A stretch of 64,000 nt of DNA from an uncultured beta proteobacterium (GCA_903938815.1 CAJAES010000022.1:1-64000); one strand, 5' to 3'. Numbered from the stretch's first letter, positions 24,337 to 33,371 are shown. Notes: generated from the sequence alone by a model not told the origin. Program-made: numbers and translations.

Positions 24337-25170
24337 ATGCAGATCCGCGTCCTCGGCTGCTCCGGTTCCATCGCGGCCGGTTGCCGAACCACATCCTTCC
24401 TGATCGGCCACGACGTTCTCGTCGACGCCGGCACCGGCGTGGGCGACCTGACGCTCGACGAGATGGCGGCCATCGACCACATCGTGGTCAGCCACTCGCA
24501 CCTGGACCACGTGCTCTCCATCGGCCTGCTGGCCGACAGCGTCACGCGCAAGCGCGAGGCCCGGCAACGGCCCCCCGTGCAGGTACACGCGCTGCCCGAG
24601 ACGATTGACGCCCTGCGCCGGCACGTCTTCAACGGCGTGATCTGGCCCGATTTCACACGGCTGCCGAGCGCCGAGCACCCCATCCTGGCCTTCGTGCCCT
24701 TCGCCGTCGGCGAGGTGCTGTCGCTCGGCGGGCAGCGGGTGGAAGTGCTGCCCGCCTCGCACACCGTGCCGGCGGTCGGCTTCGCGGCCATCGGCCCGGA
24801 CGGCGGCTGCTGGGTCTTCACGGGCGACACCGGCCCCAACGCGGCGCTGTGGGCGCGCCTGGCCGAACTCGACGTCCGCATGCTCGTCATCGAGACGGCC
24901 TTCCGCAACGACGAACGCCCGCTGGCCAACATCAGCCGGCACCTGTGCCCCTCGCTGCTGGAGGGAGAGCTCGCGTCGCTGCCCCGGCCCACCGACGTGT
25001 ACATCACGCACATCAAGCCGGGCGAACAGGAAGCCGTGATGGCCGAGATCGGCCGCCAGCAGAGCCCGCACCGCATCCACACCCTGGCATCGGGCCAGGT
25101 GCTGGTGATGGACGCCGCAGTGGCTACCGGCGTGGGCGTGGGCGTGGGCGCCGACGCGCCCGCGCGCTGA
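24337..25170 (+). CDS. MBL-fold 3',5'-cyclic-nucleotide phosphodiesterase-like protein
   Basis: This 277-residue metallo-beta-lactamase-fold hydrolase resembles class II cyclic-nucleotide phosphodiesterases. Metal ligands are visible in HIVVSHSHLDHVLS, the His in LPASHTVPAVGF, the Asp in FTGDTGPN and the His in YITHIKPGEQ. The C-terminus ends in a Gly-Val repeat encoded by GTGGGC hexamers. It sits between the phosphorylation module and pilA, so it may tune cyclic-nucleotide control of pili; that link is inference, and another phosphoester substrate is possible. Confidence 0.78.
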   Translation: MQIRVLGCSGSIAAGCRTTSFLIGHDVLVDAGTGVGDLTLDEMAAIDHIVVSHSHLDHVLSIGLLADSVTRKREARQRPPVQVHALPETIDALRRHVFNGVIWPDFTRLPSAEHPILAFVPFAVGEVLSLGGQRVEVLPASHTVPAVGFAAIGPDGGCWVFTGDTGPNAALWARLAELDVRMLVIETAFRNDERPLANISRHLCPSLLEGELASLPRPTDVYITHIKPGEQEAVMAEIGRQQSPHRIHTLASGQVLVMDAAVATGVGVGVGADAPAR

Positions 25171-25180
25171 GCGACGTTTT

Positions 25181-25245
25181 TTGTCACTAGCGGCCCCCTG
25201 GCGCCGCCCGATGTGACCAGGCCTGTCAACCAACGTGCGGATGTC
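25181..25245 (+). promoter_or_regulatory. candidate PilR enhancer sites upstream of pilA
   Basis: Repeated TGTC motifs occur at 25181-25185, 25223-25227 and 25241-25245, upstream of the sigma-54 promoter. The Pseudomonas PilR site is built from C/GTGTC repeats, so these are plausible activator sites. Assignment rests on motif and position only. Confidence 0.4.
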
Positions 25246-25268
25246 ACGCCAGACCCCCCGGAATAGGC

Positions 25269-25284
25269 TGGCACGACCCCTGCA
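25269..25284 (+). promoter_or_regulatory. sigma-54 promoter of pilA
   Basis: TGGCACGACCCCTGCA matches the -24/-12 consensus with GG at 25270-25271 and GC at 25282-25283 separated by exactly 10 bp. It lies about 50 bp before the pilin start, giving a leader of normal length. Pilin genes in this group are typically RpoN/PilSR dependent. Confidence 0.85.
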
Positions 25285-25332
25285 TTCAGGGGGAGTGTTC
25301 TCACCCCCAACTGTCACTCACGGAGCTCCACC

Positions 25333-25782
25333 ATGAACATGAAGCGTGTCCAGCAAGGTTTCACCCTGATCGAACTGATGATCGTCGTTGCGATCATCGG
25401 CATCCTGGCCGCCGTCGCACTGCCGGCGTATCAGGACTACACGAAGCGCGCCAAAGTGACGGAAGCCATTGGCTTCATGGCCGCAGCCAAGACCGGCGTC
25501 TCCGAAGCCTATGCTTCCGGCAACACCCTGACCGGCATCGACAACGCCAAGGCTGGCCTGGGCGCAGCCGCGGATGTCACGTCAAACGTCGTCACGTCCG
25601 TCACCGTGACCGATGGCGTCATCGTCGCTGTGATCCGGAACGTCGATAGCGCCTGCGACGGCGATGCAATCACGCTGACCCCGACCGTTGGCACGGGCGA
25701 CTCGCTCACTTGGGCTGGCACTGCTGCTGCTGACTGCCAGAAGTTCGTTCCTGCCAACTTCCGCGGCGCCACTGGCACCTGA
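25333..25782 (+). CDS. pilA: type IV pilin (major pilin-like)
   Basis: This 149-residue prepilin has a short leader MNMKRVQQG cleaved after G9 before Phe, with Glu at mature position 5 in [30 protein letters not shown]-terminal Cys pair (SACDGD, ADCQKF) should form the pilin D-loop disulfide. The protein ends Gly-Ala-Thr-Gly-Thr. It has its own sigma-54 promoter and terminator. Two polytopic ligase-like genes follow, which hints at pilin glycosylation. Confidence 0.95.
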   Translation: MNMKRVQQGFTLIELMIVVAIIGILAAVALPAYQDYTKRAKVTEAIGFMAAAKTGVSEAYASGNTLTGIDNAKAGLGAAADVTSNVVTSVTVTDGVIVAVIRNVDSACDGDAITLTPTVGTGDSLTWAGTAAADCQKFVPANFRGATGT

Positions 25783-25823
25783 CCGACTAGATTGTCAGAC
25801 GCGATGTTCGCGTCTCAAGGTTG

Positions 25824-25855
25824 AAGAGGGCTGCAGAATGCAGCCCTCTTTTTTT
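25824..25855 (+). terminator. intrinsic terminator after pilA
   Basis: A perfect 12-bp stem (AAGAGGGCTGCA / TGCAGCCCTCTT) with a 3-base loop runs into a T-tract. It makes pilA a separate transcription unit from the ligase genes. Confidence 0.93.
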
Positions 25856-25947
25856 GCCTTCGGCACGAGGGGCGCGACCGGTGGATTGACAGGGACAGTA
25901 CAAGGCATCATGGCTTCGCCGGTCTGGTTGCAGCCCTTCAAACACCA

Positions 25948-27330
25948 ATGACACAACAATTGCATCCCTGGATCGCCAGGACTGTAGTGGCGATGACGAT
26001 CGCGTACATCGCATTGGTTCCCCTGTGCCTGCCGTCGATATACACCGGTCGCAGCTTTGACGCGGCTCGGGCACTACAGGTATTGCTGATGGGAGCATGC
26101 GCCGCTGCCCTTGTGACGTCGGTGCGCCATACATACCTACCCCGATCAGCTCTGGTACTGCTTGGGGCGGTCAGTATCAGCGTCCTTCTCGCCGAGAGTT
26201 GGGGCATGGCACTTCGTGAGGTAGCCGGGTGGGGCGGTCTGATCGCAGTAGCGTGGTTTACGTCGCGCAGTATCAAGGCAGAGCAGCTTCAGTGGGCAAC
26301 GGTCGCAGGTGTGGGCCTCCATGCGGCAGTCGTACTATTGCTTGGCATAAGCACGTATTCCATCGGCATGGCCGTGGGACGTGAGGACCTGTTCATCGGC
26401 TATGACAATCGGCGTCATCTAAATCATGTCCAGACAGTTGCCATTCCGCTCTTGGCGCTGGCTGGACTGACGACCAAGAGTGCGCTTCTCAGACGACTGG
26501 CATGGGTGAGCCTCTCGATGAGCTTTTCGCTACTGGCTCTGAGTGCCGGAAGGGCAACCGCAATATCAATCTTTCTTGGCTTGGCGATTGCCATCGTGGT
26601 ATCTCCTGATAGAGCTTCAGCTCTGACAAGATTTGTTCTTAAAGGTGCAGCGACGGGTTTGGCGATCTACTTGTTGGCCTTTGTATTCTTGCCGATATTG
26701 CTGGGGGTCAAACTTGAGGCAAGCACCGACCTCGCAGCCAGCAGACTGATGGGCGATCAATCACGATTGTTTCTCTGGAGAGAAGCAGTAGATGCGTGGA
26801 CAAAGAACCCTTGGTTTGGCGTCGGCCCAATGCACCTTGCGCATCAATTCAATGGCAAGGCTGCTCATCCTCATAACTTCCCGCTTCAAATGTTGGCTGA
26901 GTGGGGCGTTATCGCAGCGTCAACCGCACTGTTGTGGCTGGTCTCGGCAGGAAGGCACCTGCTGGCGCGCATTCGTGCTGCCGAGGGTCTGACCGGGAAT
27001 GCAGGCTCTGCACTGGCCATGGTGTGGGTCGCCGTTATCGTCGACGCTTGCTTTTCAGGCAATCTGGTGCTGCCAGTGTCACAGGTTTGGATCGCGATAG
27101 CAGCTGGATGGACCTGGAAGGTGAGCCGCGAGGAGAACACCAATGCGCGCCCAGAAGCTCGCACGGGAATCATCCTGATAACCACCGTGGTCGTCTTGCT
27201 GCTCCCCCTCTGGCTTGCAGCGACTGTGGCTGCGGAATGGCCAGACCTACAGGAGCAACAAGAACTAGTCGCCGAGAAGTTTGCCAGCGAACGCTTGCAT
27301 CCGCGCTTTTGGTCTCACGGCTGGTTCTGA
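25948..27330 (+). CDS. O-antigen ligase/polymerase-like membrane protein (Wzy_C type)
   Basis: This 460-residue protein has about ten or more hydrophobic segments and a large periplasmic loop with the Wzy/WaaL features RLFLWREAVDAWTKNPWFGVGP and AHPHNFPLQMLAEWGV. It likely transfers or polymerises lipid-linked glycans at the periplasmic face; O-antigen ligase and pilin-glycosylating oligosaccharyltransferase are both possible. Base composition is visibly less GC-rich than both neighbours, with many A/T-ending codons, suggesting acquisition by transfer. The next gene encodes a second protein of the same class. Confidence 0.82.
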   Translation: MTQQLHPWIARTVVAMTIAYIALVPLCLPSIYTGRSFDAARALQVLLMGACAAALVTSVRHTYLPRSALVLLGAVSISVLLAESWGMALREVAGWGGLIAVAWFTSRSIKAEQLQWATVAGVGLHAAVVLLLGISTYSIGMAVGREDLFIGYDNRRHLNHVQTVAIPLLALAGLTTKSALLRRLAWVSLSMSFSLLALSAGRATAISIFLGLAIAIVVSPDRASALTRFVLKGAATGLAIYLLAFVFLPILLGVKLEASTDLAASRLMGDQSRLFLWREAVDAWTKNPWFGVGPMHLAHQFNGKAAHPHNFPLQMLAEWGVIAASTALLWLVSAGRHLLARIRAAEGLTGNAGSALAMVWVAVIVDACFSGNLVLPVSQVWIAIAAGWTWKVSREENTNARPEARTGIILITTVVVLLLPLWLAATVAAEWPDLQEQQELVAEKFASERLHPRFWSHGWF

Positions 27331-27421
27331 ACATCAGAGACAGTCAACTCCGATCAGAAACGGTAGAGCCACCAGAACCTCCCGGCAGCGGACAATTCCG
27401 CCAACTACCGGACCCCCGCGA

Positions 27422-29212
27422 ATGACGCTGGCCCCTGCCCGACCCCTGATCGCCGCTGCCATCGCGGCGGCCGCGCTGCCTTCGCTGCTGGCCTTGAACC
27501 CGCCGCCTTCGCCCACCTTCCTGAACCAGGCGCTGGCCATCGCGGCGTGGGGCGTGTTCGTGGGCATGGCCGGCGGGCGGCTGCGGGACGCGCGCAGCGC
27601 CTGGACATTGCTGGCCGCGCTGGCGGCCGTGGCGGCCGCGGCGGCATGGTCCTGGGGGCCGGGCAACCTGCCGGCCAGCCTGGCGCTCTCGGCGCTCGGG
27701 ATGCTGGCGGCCACCATTGTGATGGTGGCCAGCGGCGCGGCTGCGGGCACCGGGAACGGCGTGGGCAGCCTGGTCGGCGCGCACCACGCCGCGGGCCACG
27801 GCCTCGCACCGGCCGCGCCGACACGCGACGATGTCTTCGCGGCCTTCTGCTGGGGCTGGGTGGTGGCCGGTGCGCTGAACGCGGGCATCGGCGCGCTGCA
27901 GGTGTTCGCGCCCAGCTGGCCCGATGGCGACTGGATCGCGCGCTCGGGCCTGCCGGGCCGCGCGGTGGGCAACCTGCGCCAGCCCAACCACCTGAGCAGC
28001 CTGCTGCTGTGGGGCGCCATCGCCACCGTGGGGCTGCTGCAGATGCAGCGCCTGCGGCCCTGGCCGGCGCGCGGGCTGTTTGCCGCGATGATGCTGGCGG
28101 TGGTGCTCACGGCTTCGCGCACGGGCCTGGTGAGCGTGCTGCTGCTGGCCGCCTGGGGGCTGCTGGACCGCGGCCTGGGCCGCAACGCGCGCCGCCTTCT
28201 GATGGCCGCGCCCGTTCTGTATGCGCTGGCCTGGGGCGGGATGTGGCTGTGGGCGCAGGGCGGCGAGCATGCCTTCGGCGGGCAGGCGCGGCTGCAGGAA
28301 ACCGACATCTCCAGCTCGCGCTTCGGCATCTGGGCCAACACGCTGGCGATGATCGCGCGTGAGCCGTGGACGGGCACGGGCTTCGGCGAATACAACCTGG
28401 CGTGGTCGATGACGCCCTTCCCGGGCCGGCCCACGGCCTTCTTCGACCACGCGCACAACCTGCCGCTGCACCTGGCGGCCGAACTCGGCCTGCCGCTGGC
28501 CGGCGCGGTGCTGGCGCTGCTGTGCGCGGCGCTGTGGCTCGGGTGGCGGCGCAGCGGCGGCGGCCGCACGGCGGCGCGCTGCGCCTGGATGTTCGTGCTG
28601 ATGATCGGCGTGCACAGCCTGCTGGAGTACCCGCTTTGGTATGCCTACTTCCTGCTGCCGGCAGCATGGGCCTGGGGCCATGCGCTGGGGGAGCCGGTGC
28701 GGGGTGATGCGTTCGAGAGCGGGCTGAACGCCGGCCCGGCGCCACGCTGGGCGCCGCGCGTGGCGGTGCTGCTGGTCTTCGGCAGCGTGGCCGCAGCACT
28801 CGACTACACCTCGGTCACGCGCATCTTCGAGGCCGGCGGCAGCCAGGCGCCGCTGTCGCAGCGCGTGGCCGACGGTCGGCGCAGCGTGCTGTTCTCGCAC
28901 CACGCCGACTATGCCGCCGCCACCACCGGCCTGCCGCAGCCCGACGGCCTGGGCGCCTTCGACGGCGCGAAGCACTACCTGCTGGACACGCGCCTGATGG
29001 TGGCCTGGGCCGACGCGCTGGCCGCCGCAGGCCAGACCGAGGCCGCCCGGCACGTGGCGGCGCGGCTGCGCGAGTTCGGGCCCGCACGGGCGGCGGACTA
29101 TTTCGAGGACTGCGCCACGCCGGCATCGGCTGCTGCGGCCTATCAGTGCCTGCCGGCGCCGGCAGGCGAGAAGGCGCTGGGCTGGCGCGAGCTGGCAGGG
29201 CGCGGGCGCTAG
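27422..29212 (+). CDS. pglL: PglL-type O-oligosaccharyltransferase
   Basis: This 596-residue polytopic membrane protein is of the Wzy_C/PglL family, which transfers lipid-linked glycans to Ser/Thr of periplasmic proteins such as pilin. It has more than ten hydrophobic segments, the NLRQPNHLSSLL motif, the loop SSSRFGIWANTLAMIAREP with TGTGFGEYN, FFDHAHNLPLHLAAELGLPLA, and a C-terminal soluble region. ATG 27422 precedes the first membrane segment. GC content returns to the genome norm. Pilin substrate is inferred from its position two genes after pilA. It overlaps the convergent regulator gene by 4 bp. Confidence 0.8.
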   Translation: MTLAPARPLIAAAIAAAALPSLLALNPPPSPTFLNQALAIAAWGVFVGMAGGRLRDARSAWTLLAALAAVAAAAAWSWGPGNLPASLALSALGMLAATIVMVASGAAAGTGNGVGSLVGAHHAAGHGLAPAAPTRDDVFAAFCWGWVVAGALNAGIGALQVFAPSWPDGDWIARSGLPGRAVGNLRQPNHLSSLLLWGAIATVGLLQMQRLRPWPARGLFAAMMLAVVLTASRTGLVSVLLLAAWGLLDRGLGRNARRLLMAAPVLYALAWGGMWLWAQGGEHAFGGQARLQETDISSSRFGIWANTLAMIAREPWTGTGFGEYNLAWSMTPFPGRPTAFFDHAHNLPLHLAAELGLPLAGAVLALLCAALWLGWRRSGGGRTAARCAWMFVLMIGVHSLLEYPLWYAYFLLPAAWAWGHALGEPVRGDAFESGLNAGPAPRWAPRVAVLLVFGSVAAALDYTSVTRIFEAGGSQAPLSQRVADGRRSVLFSHHADYAAATTGLPQPDGLGAFDGAKHYLLDTRLMVAWADALAAAGQTEAARHVAARLREFGPARAADYFEDCATPASAAAAYQCLPAPAGEKALGWRELAGRGR

Positions 29213-32200
29213 ACGCCTTCCCGGCCGGCTTCGGACAGCAGCGCGGCGTTGAACGGGTTGCGTGTCAGGAAGCCTTCCCGGTAGAGCGCCGGGACGTGCC
29301 CCTGCGCGGTGCGCCGCACCCATTGCACGGCCTGCGCCCGCATGGCGCGGGCGCGCGCGGGCTCGTGCTGCTGCAGCGCCTGGCAGACCAGCCACCAGAG
29401 TTCGGCCGGGTACAGGCCCCCCGGCGGGCCCAGATCGCCCAGCCGATCCAGCAGCGCCATGGCAACGCTCGATGCCGCCTGCATGTCGCCCATGCCCAGC
29501 AGGATGCGCAGGCGGATGCAGCTGGCGCTGGCCGCCAGCATGGCGTTCTGCCGCTGCAGGCCTTCGCTCTCGATCTGCGTAGCCGTGGCCAGGCCTGCCG
29601 CTGGCGCGGCGTCGCGTGCCGCTTGCAGTGCGATCGCCAGGCGCAGATGGCTGCGGCCCGAGGCCTGCGCCACCTCCAGCAGACCCAGTGCATCCTGCAG
29701 CAGCGCCTGCGGGCGCGGGCCGGCGGTGCCCACGCCGAAGTCGCGCGCCAGGCGTGAGCGCGTGGTCAGGCGCGCCGCCTGCATGAGCGGCGACAGCCCG
29801 TCGATGGGGCTGGCCAGCGTGCGCAGGGCAAGGTCGGGGCGGCCCAGCCAGGCGTAGGCAGTGGCGAGGTCGTGTTCGGCATTGGCGGCCCAGAAGGCGC
29901 TGCCTGCATCGCGCAGGGCCTGCGGCAGCCTTTCGGCGCGCTCGAGATAGGCGCTGAACTGCCCCAGGTCACGCAGGTTGCCGGCGCAGGTGGCCTCGTC
30001 CACCAGCAGGCCCTGGCCTTCGATGCCGGCACGCCGGCACAGCGCGATGGAATGCTCCATCGCCTGCAGGCCTTCAGCCGTTCGCCCAAGGTACATCAGG
30101 GCCAGGGACTTGGGTGACAACGCAGACGCCGCCACGGCCCAGCGGCCATGGCGGGTGGCTTCGTCGATCACGGTGTCCAGGACCTGCAGTGCCTCGGTGC
30201 GCTGGTCGGCGTAGTCCAGGGTCAGGCCGAAGTCCGTCAGCCAGTTCAGGCGCTCGTCGAGCGTGAGCGCGGGCAAGCTCGGGACCATGGGTCGCAGGGT
30301 CTGCAGCGCATCGTCGTGGCGGCCGAGGCGGCTCAGCACGCCGCCAAGGCGCTGGGCGGCCAGCAGCCCCAGCGCCGGCTGGTTGCAGGCGTGCGCCAGC
30401 CGCAGCCCTTCCTGGGCCGCGCTCAGCCCGGCTGCGGGTTCATAGCGCTCGCTCCAGTAATGGGCGATGAGCACTTGCGCCATGGCGCGCTGTTCGTCGC
30501 CGGTGGCGGCAGCGAGCAGGGCCTCGCAGCCTGCGCGCGTGTCTTCGCCCAACTGCGTCAGCGACACGCGCAGTTCCAGGGCGCGGTGATCGGTGGCGTA
30601 CGCCGCCGCCGTCGCGGCTGACGTGCCGGCGGCCCGGTGGCAGCGGGTCGCGGCCTGCAGCTTCAGCAGTTCGTCGTCGACCGCGCCGTGCGCGCGCGCC
30701 TGGTCGGCGGCTTCCTGGTAGGCCTGCGCCGCCTCGGGCCACCGGCCTGCGGCGTCCCAGTGCTCGGCCACGCGGCCGGCGGGTGCACCGGCCTGGGCCA
30801 GCGCCTGGGCCACCTGGGCATGGATGAGGCTGCGCACCGCAGGGGGCGTGATCGCCGCGGCGGCATCGCGGATGAGGTCGTGCGCGAATCGGCCGTCGTG
30901 CATGACCTGAGCCGCCTGCAGCTCCAGCCAGGGGTCGGCCAGTGCCGCAGGCTGGGCGTCGAGCAGCTGGCAGGCCAGCTCCAGCGTGAAGTCCGGGCCC
31001 GCCACGCAGGCCAGCCGTGCAATGGCCCGGGCCTGCGCGCTCAGCCGCTCCATGCGGCCCGCCAGCAGGGCCGACAGCGAGGCCGGCAGGGGCGTCATGG
31101 CCAGCGGAGCGCCGTCGCCCAGCGTGCCGGCTTCGAACGCCGCCGTCAGGGTCTGCAGCAGAAACAGCGGGTTGCCGCCCGTGCGCTGCAGCAACACGGG
31201 CGCCCAGCCGTCGTGCCTGACACCCGCCAGGCCCAGCGAGGCCACGAGCTCCTGCACGCCGGGAAGCGACAGCGGCTGCAGGTCGAGCCGGGGCAGGGCG
31301 TCGAGCCCGTAGGCCGCCGCGGGCGGGCGCGTCGCCAGGAGCCACGGCAGCCCCGCTGCTTCGGTGATGCCGGCCAGTGGCAGCAGCAATGACAGCGACG
31401 AACTGTCCGCGTGATGCAGGTCGTCCAGGGCCAGGCCGGCCATGCCCCGGGCGTGCCAGTGAACCAGCGCCGCACGCACCGCCTGCTGCAGGCGCAGGGT
31501 GGCGAAGGCATCGGTGGACGGCGTGCCGGCCTCGGGCGCCAGGCGTGCCAGTTCGGCGCAGACCCAGTCTTCGTCCGGACGGCCCCACCGCGCCATGCAC
31601 GCGCTCAGCAAGCGAGCCAGCAGCGCCAGGGGCAAGGCGCTATCGCCCGGGCTGGCCGACACCAGGCACCAGCCGTCGCTGCCGGCGACAAAGTCACCGA
31701 GCAGGCGCGACTTGCCCATGCCCGCCTCGCCCTCGAGCACCAGGGCGCGGCGCGCCGCCGCGGCCTGCGCCATCCGGCGCCAGGGCTCGTCGCGGGCCAC
31801 CAGGCGCGGCGGGCGCAGCAGGGCGATGGGGATCGACGGCAGCACGGCCTGCCGGGGCGAGGCGGCTTCCTGCAGCTGAGGCAGCAGTGCCTGCGTGGTG
31901 GTGCTCGGCTCGACACCCAGCTCGGCGCGCAGCAGTTGCTCGCACTGCCGATAGGCCGCCAGTGCGCCCGCGCGGTTGCCTTGCTGGTAGAGCAGCTGGA
32001 TGTGCAGTCGGTGCGCCTGCTCGTCGACCGGCGCGTGGTGCAGCCAGGCCTGGGCGAAGTCGAGCGCCGACGCGATGCGGCCCTGCGCGGCGTGCATCTG
32101 CGCGGCCCTGGACAGCACGCGCACGCGGGTCTGCGCGAGTGATTCACGCTGCGTGCCCAGCCACGCGGACAGGGTTTCGTGCGCGGGGAACTCCAGCGTG

Positions 32201-32547
32201 CCCAGCAGCGCGCCGCGGCCGTGCCGGGGGTCGGCGACCAGTCGCTCGGCGTAGCCCTGAAGATCGTGCTGAAGATCGTCGGGCAGGGCGATGCTGCGAT
32301 CGCCCACCACCACGCCGCGGCCCGCCTGGCGCTTGAGCCGGTAGATGCGCTGGCGCAGGTTGGTGGCCGCGCCCGCGTTGCCGGCGTCGGGCCACAGCAG
32401 CGCGGCCACCTGCTGGCGCGGCTGCTCGCCCTGCAGGGCCAGTACGGCCAGCAGGGCCACATCGATGGGCGGGAGTGCGGGCAGCTGCTGCGGCCCCACG
32501 GTGAGGGCCGGTACGCCCAGCAGCTTCAGGGTCAGTGGCGCAAGCAA
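29209..32547 (-). CDS. BTAD/SARP-type regulator with AAA ATPase and TPR domains
   Basis: This very large 1112-residue regulator has an N-terminal OmpR-like winged helix (about 1-95; ATNLRQRIYRLKRQAG), then a BTAD helical domain (about 100-230; AHRLHIQLLYQQGNRAGALAAYRQCEQLLRAELG). A STAND-type ATPase follows, with Walker A G273-EAGMGKS and the Walker-B-like LALDDLHHADSSSLSLLL, and then a long TPR-like alpha-helical C-terminus. It probably senses a signal through the TPR/ATPase part and activates transcription. Its ligand and targets are unknown. The family is best known from actinomycetes. Confidence 0.85.
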   Translation of the reverse strand: MLAPLTLKLLGVPALTVGPQQLPALPPIDVALLAVLALQGEQPRQQVAALLWPDAGNAGAATNLRQRIYRLKRQAGRGVVVGDRSIALPDDLQHDLQGYAERLVADPRHGRGALLGTLEFPAHETLSAWLGTQRESLAQTRVRVLSRAAQMHAAQGRIASALDFAQAWLHHAPVDEQAHRLHIQLLYQQGNRAGALAAYRQCEQLLRAELGVEPSTTTQALLPQLQEAASPRQAVLPSIPIALLRPPRLVARDEPWRRMAQAAAARRALVLEGEAGMGKSRLLGDFVAGSDGWCLVSASPGDSALPLALLARLLSACMARWGRPDEDWVCAELARLAPEAGTPSTDAFATLRLQQAVRAALVHWHARGMAGLALDDLHHADSSSLSLLLPLAGITEAAGLPWLLATRPPAAAYGLDALPRLDLQPLSLPGVQELVASLGLAGVRHDGWAPVLLQRTGGNPLFLLQTLTAAFEAGTLGDGAPLAMTPLPASLSALLAGRMERLSAQARAIARLACVAGPDFTLELACQLLDAQPAALADPWLELQAAQVMHDGRFAHDLIRDAAAAITPPAVRSLIHAQVAQALAQAGAPAGRVAEHWDAAGRWPEAAQAYQEAADQARAHGAVDDELLKLQAATRCHRAAGTSAATAAAYATDHRALELRVSLTQLGEDTRAGCEALLAAATGDEQRAMAQVLIAHYWSERYEPAAGLSAAQEGLRLAHACNQPALGLLAAQRLGGVLSRLGRHDDALQTLRPMVPSLPALTLDERLNWLTDFGLTLDYADQRTEALQVLDTVIDEATRHGRWAVAASALSPKSLALMYLGRTAEGLQAMEHSIALCRRAGIEGQGLLVDEATCAGNLRDLGQFSAYLERAERLPQALRDAGSAFWAANAEHDLATAYAWLGRPDLALRTLASPIDGLSPLMQAARLTTRSRLARDFGVGTAGPRPQALLQDALGLLEVAQASGRSHLRLAIALQAARDAAPAAGLATATQIESEGLQRQNAMLAASASCIRLRILLGMGDMQAASSVAMALLDRLGDLGPPGGLYPAELWWLVCQALQQHEPARARAMRAQAVQWVRRTAQGHVPALYREGFLTRNPFNAALLSEAGREGV

Positions 32548-32565
32548 AGGTGTGGTTCCGGGTTC

Positions 32566-33246
32566 TCAGCTGGCGGGCGGCCGCACGAAGATCTCCACGC
32601 GCCGGTTCTGCTGGCGTCCGGCCTCGTCGCCATTGGAGGCGACGGGTTCGTTGGGCCCCCTGCCTTCGATGGCCACGCGCGCGCGTTCGAGCCCCTGGCC
32701 CTGCATGTGATTCTGTACCGCCGCAGCGCGGCGCTCGGACAGTTGCTGGTTGGCGGCCGGCGAACCCACGCTGTCGGTGTGACCAACCACACGCACCGTC
32801 ACGCCGCAGTATTTCCTGACCGTGCCGGTGACGCTGGTCAGGGTGGACTGGATGGCCGGGCTCAACGCGGACTGCCCGGACGCGAACATCACCGAGCCGG
32901 GAATCTTCAGCCGGACCGAACCGTCGGCCTGCTCTTCCACCTCGATGTCGTTCTTGAAGGCCGAGCTGGCCAGCGCGCCCAGCAAGGCGCCGCCCAGCGC
33001 GCCGGTGGCGTAGTGCCGGCCCTTGCTGCCACCCGTGGCCTTGGTGACCAGCACCCCCAGCGCCGCGCCGATGGCAGCACCCGTCAGCTGCTTCTGGCTG
33101 TCGGTCATGGTGGAAAGCCGCTCGCAACCCGGCCCCGTGGGTTCGGCGCTGGCCACGGTGTCGGGCCTGACGGGGTTGCTCTGGCATGCGGCCAGCGTCA
33201 ACGCGAGGGCCGCCAGAGACAGGCGGCCGGGAAGGTGGATTGCCAT
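32566..33246 (-). CDS. OmpA-family peptidoglycan-binding lipoprotein
   Basis: This 226-residue outer-membrane lipoprotein has a signal peptide ending in lipobox LAAC with C21 lipidated. A glycine-rich hydrophobic segment (GAAIGAALGVLVTKATGG, GALGGALLGALAS) precedes the C-terminal OmpA domain (about 120-226) with the peptidoglycan-binding pattern VVGHTDSVGSPAANQQLSERRAAAV and RRVEIFVRP. ATG 33246 has AGGGAG upstream; an earlier in-frame start at 33288 would bury the signal peptide. It is transcribed toward and ends 18 bp before the BTAD regulator gene. Confidence 0.9.
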   Translation of the reverse strand: MAIHLPGRLSLAALALTLAACQSNPVRPDTVASAEPTGPGCERLSTMTDSQKQLTGAAIGAALGVLVTKATGGSKGRHYATGALGGALLGALASSAFKNDIEVEEQADGSVRLKIPGSVMFASGQSALSPAIQSTLTSVTGTVRKYCGVTVRVVGHTDSVGSPAANQQLSERRAAAVQNHMQGQGLERARVAIEGRGPNEPVASNGDEAGRQQNRRVEIFVRPPAS

Positions 33247-33347
33247 GAAAGCTCCCTTGCTGTGTCGAAGGTCGGTCGATGCCGACAACGAACGCTAAGG
33301 GGGGGTGCGTGACTGACGCGTGACCGGGTACCCGGGCGCCAAGGGCG

Positions 33348-33371
33348 GCCCGTCAGTCAGCCCGTCAGTCA
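33348..33371. repeat. 12-bp direct repeat between moaC and the OmpA lipoprotein gene
   Basis: GCCCGTCAGTCA occurs twice in tandem, and an inverted copy of its core (GACTGACG) lies about 37 bp to the left. No gene is seen in this 156-bp spacer, which must hold the lipoprotein promoter and the moaC 3' end. Confidence 0.5.

Noticed and set aside
25948..27330. Genomic island boundary around the low-GC ligase gene
   Set aside because: No integrase, tRNA target, direct repeats or IS remnants are seen at either side. Only the base composition is atypical, so a single-gene replacement is the most that can be claimed.
33301..33371. Moco riboswitch or CRISPR-like repeat near moaC
   Set aside because: The repeats are at the 3' end of moaC, only two copies of 12 bp without spacers, and show no riboswitch-like structure.
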